NCBI GenBank assembly: GCA_902589455.1
Contig: CACISX010000002.1
Span: forward strand, 124,001-188,000
Reading direction: 5' to 3'
Length of the DNA stretch: 64,000 nucleotides
DNA from: an uncultured Pelagibacteraceae bacterium
Lineage (GTDB): Bacteria; Pseudomonadota; Alphaproteobacteria; Pelagibacterales; Pelagibacteraceae
Each line of letters starts with the position of its first letter. The stretch's first letter is position 1. The translations under genes were made by a program, and so were the position numbers. The notes beneath the pieces were generated by a model. That model worked only from the letters and a program-made list of their open reading frames with translations. It was not told the origin of the DNA and searched no databases. Below are positions 16,086-23,677 of this stretch, one piece after another.

Positions 16086-16676
16086 TTAATTTAATGGTAT
16101 AGAGTTTCCATCTTTATTTTCCTGGTATTGATTTGATAAAGTTTGATATTTTTTTTTAATTTCACCTAATTTAATTAAAATCTTTTCTTTTTTAGAAGAG
16201 AGTAAATTTTCTATAAGTAAATTTATATTTTGACTTTTCCAGTAGGAATTTTCTTTATTATAATCTCCATCATTAATTTTAAATACTTCTTTAAGAATAT
16301 TTAAATCATGTGGAATATTAAATTCATCATTTGTGGCAGTGTAAGGAAAAAGAAAATAGAAATTATCAAACCCAGAGAAAGTTATAGCACTCAAACACAT
16401 ACTGCAGGGCTCATGTGAACTTAAGAACATGCAGTCTTTTTCATTTGGTCTTGTATTTGCATCTAATTCATAAAATTTTTTAAGAGTGTGCATTTCTCCG
16501 TGCCACAACGGATTTTCTATTTCATTGTTTGTTTCAGCAACAACAAGTGATAAATCATTTTTTTTAATAATAGCAGCTCCAAATATTTTATTACCTTTCG
16601 CGACACCTTTTTCAGTAAGAGGCAAAACTTCATTTGAAAATATATTTAGTAACTTTTCTAGGGTTTTTTCATTCAT
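16086..16676 (-). CDS. Nucleoside/nucleobase deaminase, cytidine deaminase superfamily
   Basis: This 196-residue protein carries HGEMHTLKKF near residues 59-68 (zinc His and catalytic Glu) and SSHEPCSMCLSAITFSGFDNF near residues 88-108 (two zinc Cys). It therefore belongs to the zinc deaminase fold but is clearly different from the guanine deaminase at 9482. It opens the transporter operon and is three bases from the ATPase gene, so its substrate is probably what the transporter brings in, such as a nucleoside or base. The exact substrate is unknown. Confidence 0.78.
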   Translation of the reverse strand: MNEKTLEKLLNIFSNEVLPLTEKGVAKGNKIFGAAIIKKNDLSLVVAETNNEIENPLWHGEMHTLKKFYELDANTRPNEKDCMFLSSHEPCSMCLSAITFSGFDNFYFLFPYTATNDEFNIPHDLNILKEVFKINDGDYNKENSYWKSQNINLLIENLLSSKKEKILIKLGEIKKKYQTLSNQYQENKDGNSIPLN

Positions 16677-16798
16677 ATGCTTGAACCATCAAATAAAGAA
16701 CACAATTGTTACTATAATTAAACCTAATTGTAATAAGAAATAAATTATTTATACAACTATAAAGTTAATAACTTGTGTATTAAAAAATGTTATTTTGA

Positions 16799-17107
16799 AT
16801 GATGTTAAAAATAAAAACAATACTAGGTTTACTTATAATAGTGCTTTTTTTCTCTGGGTGCAAAACTGTAAAACAAAAATCAGATGCAGCTATTGAAAAA
16901 GAGAATGAAAAACTAAGTAAATATATTGGAAAAAATGTAAGCGAATTACAAATGGAATTAGGAAAATCTGATGAGGATTTTACAAATGAAAAAGGTAATC
17001 TTGTTTTAGTTTATAATTCTAAAAAGTATCTAATTCCTTGTGAAAGAAGATTTGAAATAAATTCAAGTAAAATGGTTATTGGATTTGCATCTAATGGATG
17101 CTTTTAA
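16799..17107 (+). CDS. Small predicted lipoprotein, function unknown
   Basis: This 102-residue protein has a lipoprotein signal peptide with lipobox FSGC, placing the lipidated Cys near residue 22. The mature part has a charged helix (AAIEKENEKLSKYIGK) followed by LQMELGKSDEDF and LVLVYNSKKYLIPCERRF, which resembles small outer-membrane lipoproteins of the SmpA/OmlA kind. Two Cys residues in the mature part may pair. ATG codons lie at 16799 and 16802 and either may start it. It lies between the transporter operon and the permease gene; no role is assigned. Confidence 0.65.
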   Translation: MMLKIKTILGLLIIVLFFSGCKTVKQKSDAAIEKENEKLSKYIGKNVSELQMELGKSDEDFTNEKGNLVLVYNSKKYLIPCERRFEINSSKMVIGFASNGCF

Positions 17108-17236
17108 GCAATAGTTGAAAAATTTTTAATCTTCCAAGGGTTGTATCAAATTAGCTCATTATAGGTTTTTTTAATACCTAAAATGGAAATATTCTAAACT
17201 AATTAGTTTTTTTATATTAATTCACAACAAATAATG

Positions 17237-17266
17237 TAACCTCGATTTAGATAACGACGGAGGTTA
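17237..17266 (+). promoter_or_regulatory. RBS-sequestering hairpin, candidate xanthine-I (NMT1-type) riboswitch
   Basis: TAACCTC at 17237-17243 pairs perfectly with GAGGTTA at 17260-17266. This hides the GGAGG Shine-Dalgarno sequence that ends five bases before the permease ATG. The 16-base loop contains TTTAGATAACGAC. Size, RBS occlusion and a xanthine permease target all fit the xanthine/urate-sensing NMT1 riboswitch class, but I recall that consensus only in outline. The hairpin is seen directly; the ligand assignment is inference. Confidence 0.55.
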
Positions 17267-17267
17267 A

Positions 17268-18590
17268 ATGGCTTCAAGTAAAACACAAGTGGGCTCTACA
17301 AGCAGTCCGGACAAGAAACTTCCATTAAATAAATCCATACCATTAGGAATTCAGCACGTGTTAGCGATGTTTGCTGGAAATATAACTGTTCCTATTATTG
17401 TGGCTGGAGTTTTTGGTCAAACGCCTGAACAAAAAATATTTTTGATTCAAATGGCTTTGTTTGTAGCTGGTGTAGCAACAATTATTCAGACTGTTGGGTA
17501 CAAAGAAATCGGTGCAAGACTACCTATAATTCAAGGTACAAGTTTTGCGTTTATACCAATCATGCTACCATTTAAAGCTGCAGGACTAGGTGCAGTATTT
17601 ACAGCAGCATTCATTGGAGGAATTTTTCAAATTTTTATCGGAAAAGTTTTAAAACCAATAAGACATCTATTTCCACCATTGGTCACTGGTATAGTTGTAT
17701 TAATGATCGGATTTAGTTTGCTTAAAGTTGGTTTCATGTATGCTGGTGGAGGTGGATGGTTAATGAACAACAAACCTGAAATCTTTGCAAATGCAAATCA
17801 CCTAACAGTTGCTTTTACAGTATTTATAGTTGCTATTTTTTTTAATATTAAGGGTAAAGGGATGGCATCTTCAGCTTCAATTTTAATTGGAATAGTAGCT
17901 GGCTTCATAGTTGCAGCGTCATTAGGAATGGTCAATTACGGCAAAATTGCATCTGCATCATGGTTTGCACTTCCAATGCCTCTACAATATGGAATTGATT
18001 TTGTGCCTGGTGCAATAATTTTAATGTTGTTTATGTCAATTGTTACAACAATCGAAACAATTGGGGACATAAGCGCTACGACAATGGGTGGTGCTAAACG
18101 AGAAGCAACTAATAAAGAAATATCAGGTGGAATAATGGCAGATGGTGTTGGTACTGTGTTTGGTGCAATATTTAATGCGATGCCAAATACATCCTATTCT
18201 CAAAATGCAGGACTAGTTGCGTTTACAGGAGTGGTGAGCAGACACGTTGGAACTATAGCTGGAATAGTTCTTGTTCTAATGGGTTTGTTTCCAAAATTAG
18301 GTGGAATAATCGCTGCAATGCCAGAGTCTGTAATCGGTGGAGCAGCAATCATTATGTTTGGTATGATTGTAGCTGCTGGTATTAAATTGATTTCAAGGGC
18401 AGAAATGGATCAAAGAAATTTATTAATCTTAGCTCTTTCTTTGTCTTTTGGAATTGGAATGTCATTGTTGCCAGATTTTGTAAAAAATATTCCAGATTTT
18501 GGAATAAGTTTAAAACTACTGTTAACAACTGGACTTATACCTGCTGGATTATTAGCATTTATTCTAAATGCTTTAATGCCTAGGAAATAA
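17268..18590 (+). CDS. NCS2-family xanthine/uracil (purine) permease
   Basis: This 440-residue inner-membrane symporter is of the nucleobase-cation symporter 2 family. It has GIQHVLAMFAGNITVP at about residues 27-42, IIQGTSFAFIPIM, SIVTTIETIGDISAT with the substrate-site Glu near residue 262, and FNAMPNTSYSQNAGLVAFTGV near residue 305. The motif NTSYSQNAGL is typical of bacterial xanthine/urate members. It follows the purine oxidation region and is preceded by the RBS hairpin. Xanthine or urate is the likeliest substrate; uracil cannot be excluded. Confidence 0.87.
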   Translation: MASSKTQVGSTSSPDKKLPLNKSIPLGIQHVLAMFAGNITVPIIVAGVFGQTPEQKIFLIQMALFVAGVATIIQTVGYKEIGARLPIIQGTSFAFIPIMLPFKAAGLGAVFTAAFIGGIFQIFIGKVLKPIRHLFPPLVTGIVVLMIGFSLLKVGFMYAGGGGWLMNNKPEIFANANHLTVAFTVFIVAIFFNIKGKGMASSASILIGIVAGFIVAASLGMVNYGKIASASWFALPMPLQYGIDFVPGAIILMLFMSIVTTIETIGDISATTMGGAKREATNKEISGGIMADGVGTVFGAIFNAMPNTSYSQNAGLVAFTGVVSRHVGTIAGIVLVLMGLFPKLGGIIAAMPESVIGGAAIIMFGMIVAAGIKLISRAEMDQRNLLILALSLSFGIGMSLLPDFVKNIPDFGISLKLLLTTGLIPAGLLAFILNALMPRK

Positions 18591-18600
18591 TTAACAAATA

Positions 18601-18624
18601 CTTGTGGGGAGAAATCCCCACAAG
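18601..18624. terminator. Hairpin between convergent permease and hsp20 genes, probable terminator
   Basis: A perfect 10-bp stem, CTTGTGGGGA with TCCCCACAAG, encloses a GAAA tetraloop. There is no long T-run directly after it on either strand, so it may act as a stabilising or weak bidirectional terminator. It lies between the two stop codons. Confidence 0.6.
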
Positions 18625-18637
18625 CAAGGTTTAAGAC

Positions 18638-19084
18638 TTATTTAATTTCAATAAGCTTCTTTTTTTTATGTTCTGGAATTATTCTTTCACAAGATATTGT
18701 TAAAAGACCGTCTTTAAGTTCAGCACCATTTACTTTTACATCATCAGCAATAGTGAATGATCTTGCAAATTGTCTTTGAGAAATACCTTTATGAATTATT
18801 TCTCCATCAACTTCACTGTTCTCAGACTTATTAACTTGTTTTGTTCTAACCGTTAATAAGTTGTCCTCAAACTCAACCTCTACGTCTTTTTTGTTAAAGC
18901 CAGCTAATGCCACTTCAATTGCATAGTTGTCTTTGCCTGTCTTTCGTATGTTGTATGGTGGATAATTTGACTGCATTGTCAAATTCCCGTTTCCCAACAT
19001 ATTTTCAAATTGATCGAACATATCATCAAAACCAATTGAAAAAGGTCTAAGTGAGTTAAATATAGATAGATCCTTACTTGTCAT
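18638..19084 (-). CDS. Small heat shock protein Hsp20 (IbpA-like)
   Basis: This 148-residue holdase chaperone binds unfolding proteins. The N-terminal region IFNSLRPFSIGFDDMFDQFENML matches alphaproteobacterial Hsp20. The alpha-crystallin domain spans about residues 42-138, with YPPYNIRKTGKDNYAIEVALAGF and the IHKGISQRQFARSFTIADDVKV segment. The C-terminal tail is short. It has a sigma32-type promoter and a ROSE-like thermometer in its leader, described separately, so heat control is likely at both transcription and translation. Confidence 0.92.
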   Translation of the reverse strand: MTSKDLSIFNSLRPFSIGFDDMFDQFENMLGNGNLTMQSNYPPYNIRKTGKDNYAIEVALAGFNKKDVEVEFEDNLLTVRTKQVNKSENSEVDGEIIHKGISQRQFARSFTIADDVKVNGAELKDGLLTISCERIIPEHKKKKLIEIK

Positions 19085-19089
19085 AATAT

Positions 19090-19107
19090 CCTCCTTTGTT
19101 AAGCAAG
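19090..19107 (-). promoter_or_regulatory. ROSE-like RNA thermometer hairpin covering the hsp20 Shine-Dalgarno
   Basis: On the minus strand, CUUGCUU pairs with AAGGAGG across an AACA loop. All pairs form except a central G-G opposition, which is the hallmark of ROSE thermometers (UUGCU against AGGA). The hidden AGGAGG is the hsp20 ribosome-binding site. Confidence 0.72.
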
Positions 19108-19116
19108 TTTATTTAT

Positions 19117-19139
19117 GCAAGCCCCATTAGGCGACTTGC
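19117..19139 (-). promoter_or_regulatory. Upstream hairpin of the hsp20 leader
   Basis: GCAAG at 19117-19121 pairs with CTTGC at 19135-19139, with further C-G pairs inside the loop. It begins about where the sigma32-type promoter would start the RNA and so would form the first hairpin of a two-hairpin ROSE leader. Confidence 0.55.
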
Positions 19140-19146
19140 CAGATTT

Positions 19147-19174
19147 AAATAGTAATTAATTTTTTTTTTTCAAG
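19147..19174 (-). promoter_or_regulatory. Sigma32-type heat-shock promoter of hsp20
   Basis: On the minus strand, CTTGAAA (19174-19168) is followed after 15 bases by CTATTT (19152-19147). The groES promoter has the same layout, CTTGAAA-N15-CTATAT. The expected start lies near 19140, leaving a leader of about 55 bases. Confidence 0.65.
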
Positions 19175-19186
19175 ATTGAATATGTA

Positions 19187-21262
19187 CTAAATTTTATTAG
19201 AGATTTTTAATGCAAATGTATAATCAATAGCAATTTCTTCTATTGCTCCATCTCTTCCTGATTTTCCACCATGACCAGCATTCATTTCAGTTTTTAAAAG
19301 AAGCAAATTATTATCTGTTTTATAGTCTCTGAGTTTTGCTGTGAATTTTGCAGGTTCATCAAATAAAACTCTATTATCACTTAAACTTGTCGTAATAAAA
19401 ATATGTGGATAATCCATTTTTTTAATATTGTTATAGGGAGCATATGAAAAAATATAATCAAAGTGTTCTTTATTCTCTTTTGCATTTCCAAATTCGTCAA
19501 ATTCTCCAACAGTTAAAGGTAAAGAATGATCAAGGTTTGTTGTTAAAGAATCTACAAAAGGAACAGCCATAATAATTCCTAAAAATAATTCAGGAGTTTG
19601 ATTGACTACAGCTCCCATTAATAATCCCCCAGCCGATCCACCCATGCCAATAATATTTCCTTTTGACGTATAATTCTTCTCGATTAAATATTTTGCTGCG
19701 TAAATATAATCTTCAAAAGTATTTTTTTTATTTGTTAACTTTCCCTCTTTCCACCATTTCATACCTTTTTCCATACCACCTCTGATATGAGCTGTGGCCC
19801 AAATTATATCTCTATTGATAAGACTTAATCTTGTGGAAGAAAAACTTGGGGACATGGAATTTCCATAAGATCCATATCCATATAATAAAACATTTGCAGA
19901 TCCGTCAATTTTTGTTTTTTTATGTCTGGTAATTGTTAATGGAACCATCCTTCCATCATGAGATTTAAACTCAACTCTCTCAACAATATAGTCATCTTTA
20001 TTATGACCAGATGGGATCTCTTGCTCCTTAACAAGTTCTTTAGATTTTGTTGCTAAATTATATTTAAATACTCTAGAAGGAGTTTTGGGTGATGAGTATC
20101 CTAAATAAACTTCATCAGTATTTCTATCTCTTTGAGTTAAGCTTACTCCTGGGACATAAACAGATTCATCAGAAAAAATTAATTCTTCCTCTAAATTCGT
20201 AGAAATATTTTTAACAAATAATTTATCTAGTGCATCTGATGTTTCACCACGAATAATCCAATTTTTAAGGAATGTTAATCCACCAATTAAAACCTCATCT
20301 TTTGCTGGAATATATGTTTTCCAATTTTGATTTTCTAAATTGTCACAAATATCAACTTTAAAGTCATCAGCATTTTTATTAGTATGATTATAAAATTTAC
20401 TATCCCATGAATTAACAGAATACAGAACACCTCTTTCTCTTTTAATAATAAGTTTTGGAGATGGATTTAATTCATCCGATTTAAAGTAATATTGCTCTGA
20501 AGTGTTATGGTCAGAAGTATTTATAAAAAAATATTTTTCATCTGAGCTTTTTCCAATTCCTACTGTAAAAGCCTCGCTTTTCTCCTCAAATATTAATTCA
20601 TCTTTGCCCTCAAAATCTCCTATTCTGTGCCTGTATATTGTTCTTGCTCTATGATTTTCATCAAGTTTAGAATAAAAAATATATTTATCATCCAAACTAA
20701 ACGTTATTCCCCCTGATGTTTCCGTAATTTCTTTTGAAATAATTTTGTTTGTTTTTATATCTCTCAAATAAATTGTATAATATTCAGAACCCTTAAGATC
20801 TAAAGAGTATCCAAGATATTTATCATTATTACTTACTTCTAAATCCCCAATCCCAAAATATTCAGTTTTAAGTTTTTCTTTTTCTTTATCTCCATTCCAT
20901 ATTTCCTCAATATTTTCTGAACCATTTTTTTTTCTAAGTTTTATGGAATAATTTCCTTTTGTTGTAGTTTTTGTCCAATACTCATAGGTATGATCTTTAT
21001 AGGGTAAAGATTCATCATCTAATTTAATTCTTGCTTTAATTTCATCAAATAATTTTTTTTGGATATCTTTTGTATCTTTTAAATGATGTTCTGTGTAAGC
21101 ATTTTCATCTTCTAAATAATTTTTGACCTCAGGATCTAACTTACTTTTATCTTTTAGAACTTCTAAAATATTATCTTGATGAATCCAGCTGTAATTGTCT
21201 TCCCAATCAATATTGTGACAAGATTTTATCTCTAATTTTTTTTTAAGTTGTGGTACTTTCAT
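19187..21262 (-). CDS. ptrB: Oligopeptidase B (S9 family prolyl oligopeptidase)
   Basis: This 691-residue serine peptidase cleaves short peptides after basic residues. The N-terminal two-thirds is a beta-propeller (GDLEVSNNDKYLGYSLDLKG, SGGITFSLDDKYIFYSKLDE). The C-terminal hydrolase domain has the nucleophile motif GNIIGMGGSAGGLLMG near residue 540, NLLLLKTEMNAGHGGKSGR with the catalytic His near residue 665, and a likely Asp in LSDNRV. The length is normal for oligopeptidase B. No signal peptide is present, so it acts in the cytoplasm. It stands alone, divergent from the J-domain gene. Confidence 0.9.
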   Translation of the reverse strand: MKVPQLKKKLEIKSCHNIDWEDNYSWIHQDNILEVLKDKSKLDPEVKNYLEDENAYTEHHLKDTKDIQKKLFDEIKARIKLDDESLPYKDHTYEYWTKTTTKGNYSIKLRKKNGSENIEEIWNGDKEKEKLKTEYFGIGDLEVSNNDKYLGYSLDLKGSEYYTIYLRDIKTNKIISKEITETSGGITFSLDDKYIFYSKLDENHRARTIYRHRIGDFEGKDELIFEEKSEAFTVGIGKSSDEKYFFINTSDHNTSEQYYFKSDELNPSPKLIIKRERGVLYSVNSWDSKFYNHTNKNADDFKVDICDNLENQNWKTYIPAKDEVLIGGLTFLKNWIIRGETSDALDKLFVKNISTNLEEELIFSDESVYVPGVSLTQRDRNTDEVYLGYSSPKTPSRVFKYNLATKSKELVKEQEIPSGHNKDDYIVERVEFKSHDGRMVPLTITRHKKTKIDGSANVLLYGYGSYGNSMSPSFSSTRLSLINRDIIWATAHIRGGMEKGMKWWKEGKLTNKKNTFEDYIYAAKYLIEKNYTSKGNIIGMGGSAGGLLMGAVVNQTPELFLGIIMAVPFVDSLTTNLDHSLPLTVGEFDEFGNAKENKEHFDYIFSYAPYNNIKKMDYPHIFITTSLSDNRVLFDEPAKFTAKLRDYKTDNNLLLLKTEMNAGHGGKSGRDGAIEEIAIDYTFALKISNKI

Positions 21263-21277
21263 TAGTTTAGGAATTTT

Positions 21278-21781
21278 ATGAGTATTATAATTTATATATT
21301 AATAATATTAATCATCTTATATTTTTTATTGAGATGGTGGTCAAATATTTCTCCAAAAAAAATGTCTAAAGGAGTAAGGCTAATAACAATTTTATTATTG
21401 GCTTTATTAGCAGTTTTATTTGCTATTGGTGGAAAATTTTTACTTACATTGCCATTAACTCTTGCAAGTCTTGCCTTAGTTAAACTTAAAGGTCTATCAT
21501 TGATTCAATTGCTTTCTCTTTATAGACTTATTCAAACTTTGAGAAATTCTGGAAGATTTTCTTTTAATCAATATCAAAATAATAACTCTTCATCATTATC
21601 AATATCTGAGGCATATAAAATTTTAAATTTAGATATAAATAAAAAACCAACCAAAGAAGCACTTAACAAAGCTTACCAAAAAATTCAAAAAAAAATTCAC
21701 CCTGATATTTCTCCAGAAACTTCAAGATTATCAGCTATAGTTAATGAAGCTAAAGAAATAGTCCTTGAAGATATTTCTTAA
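21278..21781 (+). CDS. Membrane-anchored J-domain protein (TIM14-like)
   Basis: This 167-residue protein has two to three N-terminal hydrophobic helices (about residues 1-20, 33-52 and 54-68) and a short C-terminal J-domain. SEAYKILNL begins the domain and the HPD tripeptide that triggers DnaK ATPase lies in KKIHPDIS. The J-domain is abbreviated after HPD, as in mitochondrial TIM14/Pam18 and its alphaproteobacterial relatives. It would recruit DnaK to the inner membrane. It is divergent from ptrB by 15 bases and overlaps the convergent glycosyltransferase gene. Confidence 0.78.
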   Translation: MSIIIYILIILIILYFLLRWWSNISPKKMSKGVRLITILLLALLAVLFAIGGKFLLTLPLTLASLALVKLKGLSLIQLLSLYRLIQTLRNSGRFSFNQYQNNNSSSLSISEAYKILNLDINKKPTKEALNKAYQKIQKKIHPDISPETSRLSAIVNEAKEIVLEDIS

Positions 21782-22743
21782 TTAATAATTGATAATAGTT
21801 TTTCGTAAATTTTATCTGGATTAATTTTATCTTTACCTAACGTGCCATGAGTTACAGAGGTTTCATTATCTGGCGTTATAGGATGCATTCTTGAACTATA
21901 ATTTCCATACATTAAAGGTGTGTCAGCCATGAGTGTGATTGTTTCAATACCAAGAGCGGATGAAAGGTGACTAAAACTAGTATCATTACAAATTGACACT
22001 GAACAATTTTTGATAATAGGTAGACAGTTGTTTATTGATAATTTATCTAAGGCTACACACTGTGATCCTAATTCTGAATTTTTAATTTCACTTAAAATTT
22101 TTTGTTCTCCATCTTTTGTTCCGGTGGCTAAAAAAAATTTACAATTTCTTTCTTTACTTATTTTTTTCATAACTTCAAGATAGGTCCTTGAAGGTATTCT
22201 TTTTGTGGGTCCTGATCCTCCTATACCTAAAAGTATATTTATATTATTTTTGGAGATATCGTATTTTTTTGATGCTTCTTCTATTTTTTGGTTACTTACT
22301 TGTATAGATGGATCGCTATTGACAGTAATACCAATTTTTTTGAAAATCAATTCACGTGATGCTTCAATCATATCTTGACCTTGTTTCTCAAATAAAGGAA
22401 ATTGATTTATTTCTTTAATTTTAGACAATCTTGCAATTAAGTTAAAACGCAGAGAAGAATTAAAAATAAAAATTTTTTCAAATTTATATTTTTTTAAATC
22501 ATTAGCTAGTTTTATACTTCCAATTAATCCATTATGTCTTAAATTTTTAATTTTATTGTTTCGTTCTAAAATGATTATTTTATCAATATAATCTGTTTGA
22601 TTTAAATATTGTTCTGATTTTGAATTTTCTTGGACTAATATGCTAATAGGAGTTTTGAATTTTTTGGAAACTGCTTCTATAAACGGTAAAAAAATAACAG
22701 TATCGCCAATTCCCATCCTATTTTGAACAGCTAAAATTTTCAT
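21778..22743 (-). CDS. Glycosyltransferase family 9 (heptosyltransferase-like)
   Basis: This 321-residue GT-B glycosyltransferase is probably used in surface polysaccharide or LPS assembly. MKILAVQNRMGIGDTVIFLPF is the usual GT9 start with its GDT loop, so the ATG at 22743 is preferred over one at 22812 that adds a non-matching hydrophobic stretch. The C-terminal half has LGIGGSGPTKRIP and CNDTSFSHLSSALGI, the nucleotide-sugar binding signature. The acceptor is unknown, and the lipid A genes are 22 kb away. Confidence 0.82.
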   Translation of the reverse strand: MKILAVQNRMGIGDTVIFLPFIEAVSKKFKTPISILVQENSKSEQYLNQTDYIDKIIILERNNKIKNLRHNGLIGSIKLANDLKKYKFEKIFIFNSSLRFNLIARLSKIKEINQFPLFEKQGQDMIEASRELIFKKIGITVNSDPSIQVSNQKIEEASKKYDISKNNINILLGIGGSGPTKRIPSRTYLEVMKKISKERNCKFFLATGTKDGEQKILSEIKNSELGSQCVALDKLSINNCLPIIKNCSVSICNDTSFSHLSSALGIETITLMADTPLMYGNYSSRMHPITPDNETSVTHGTLGKDKINPDKIYEKLLSIIN

Positions 22744-22792
22744 AGTTAATTTATAAACTTTACTAATTAATATTTTTATATAAATTTTTAAT

Positions 22793-23677
22793 ATGAGTAA
22801 AATTAAAGGCATTTATGCAGCCTCAATGTCGATCTTAAACGATGATTTAACGCTTGATATTAAAAAAACCATTCTGCATGCAGAAATGGTTATAGACAAT
22901 GGTTGTCACGGAGCAGCTATATTTGGAAGTACAGGGCAGGCTCAACTTATACCTGTATCTGAAAAAATTAATTTGTTAAATAATCTGACTTCAAGCAAAC
23001 ATAAAGAAAAGTATATTATTGGTACTGGTTTAAATTCTTTAGGTGAAACAATTAATTTAATTAGAGTTTCTAAATCTTTAGGATTCAATAGATTTTTAAT
23101 TATGCCGCCTGCTTACTATAAATATGGAGATAGAGAGGTAATAGAATTTTATAGTAAAATAGTAGAGGTAATTTCTGATTGCGAAATAGTACTATATAAT
23201 TTTGAAAAACTCTGTGGCTATAAGTTCAGTATTGAGTGTATTGAAGAGTTAGTAAAAAAATATCCAAAAAATATTATTGGAGTAAAAGATAGTTCTTACA
23301 ATCTTTTTGAAAACTTAAAAATTGATAATTTTTCAGTTTTACCCGGATCAGAATCTAAATTATTTAAAGGACTTCAATTAGGCTGTTCAGGAATTATTAC
23401 AGCTACATGTAATGCTACTTCTGCACTGGCAAGAAAAGTATACGATGATTTTAATGATGGACAAGATCAGACAGTAAACCAAAATCTTTGTGAAGTAAGA
23501 GCAGAATTTGAAAAATATAATTTAATTTCAGGTTTACATACATACTTTAGTAAAAAAGAAATATATTATAAAAATCTTTTACCACCTCTTAGTATTTTAA
23601 ATGCTAAAGATCAATCGGATTTAATCAACAATTTAGAGAAATTAAATTTTTCATTAAAAAATACTAAGGCGGCTTAG
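22793..23677 (+). CDS. DapA/NanA superfamily aldolase (dihydrodipicolinate synthase-like)
   Basis: This 294-residue TIM-barrel lyase forms a Schiff base with a keto acid. GIYAASMSILNDDLTLD opens the barrel, FGSTGQAQLI replaces the usual GTTGE loop, VLYNFEKLCGY carries the conserved Tyr near residue 133, and IIGVKDSSYN carries the Schiff-base Lys near residue 161. Changes in the substrate loop suggest a role other than lysine synthesis, for example breakdown of a sugar acid. It is followed at once by a cyclopropane synthase gene, which starts on the base after its stop. Confidence 0.78.
   Translation: MSKIKGIYAASMSILNDDLTLDIKKTILHAEMVIDNGCHGAAIFGSTGQAQLIPVSEKINLLNNLTSSKHKEKYIIGTGLNSLGETINLIRVSKSLGFNRFLIMPPAYYKYGDREVIEFYSKIVEVISDCEIVLYNFEKLCGYKFSIECIEELVKKYPKNIIGVKDSSYNLFENLKIDNFSVLPGSESKLFKGLQLGCSGIITATCNATSALARKVYDDFNDGQDQTVNQNLCEVRAEFEKYNLISGLHTYFSKKEIYYKNLLPPLSILNAKDQSDLINNLEKLNFSLKNTKAA

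Noticed and set aside
17108..17236. Classical guanine/xpt-type purine riboswitch in front of the permease
   Set aside because: The three-way junction core of that class is not present; only the short hairpin next to the start codon is well formed.
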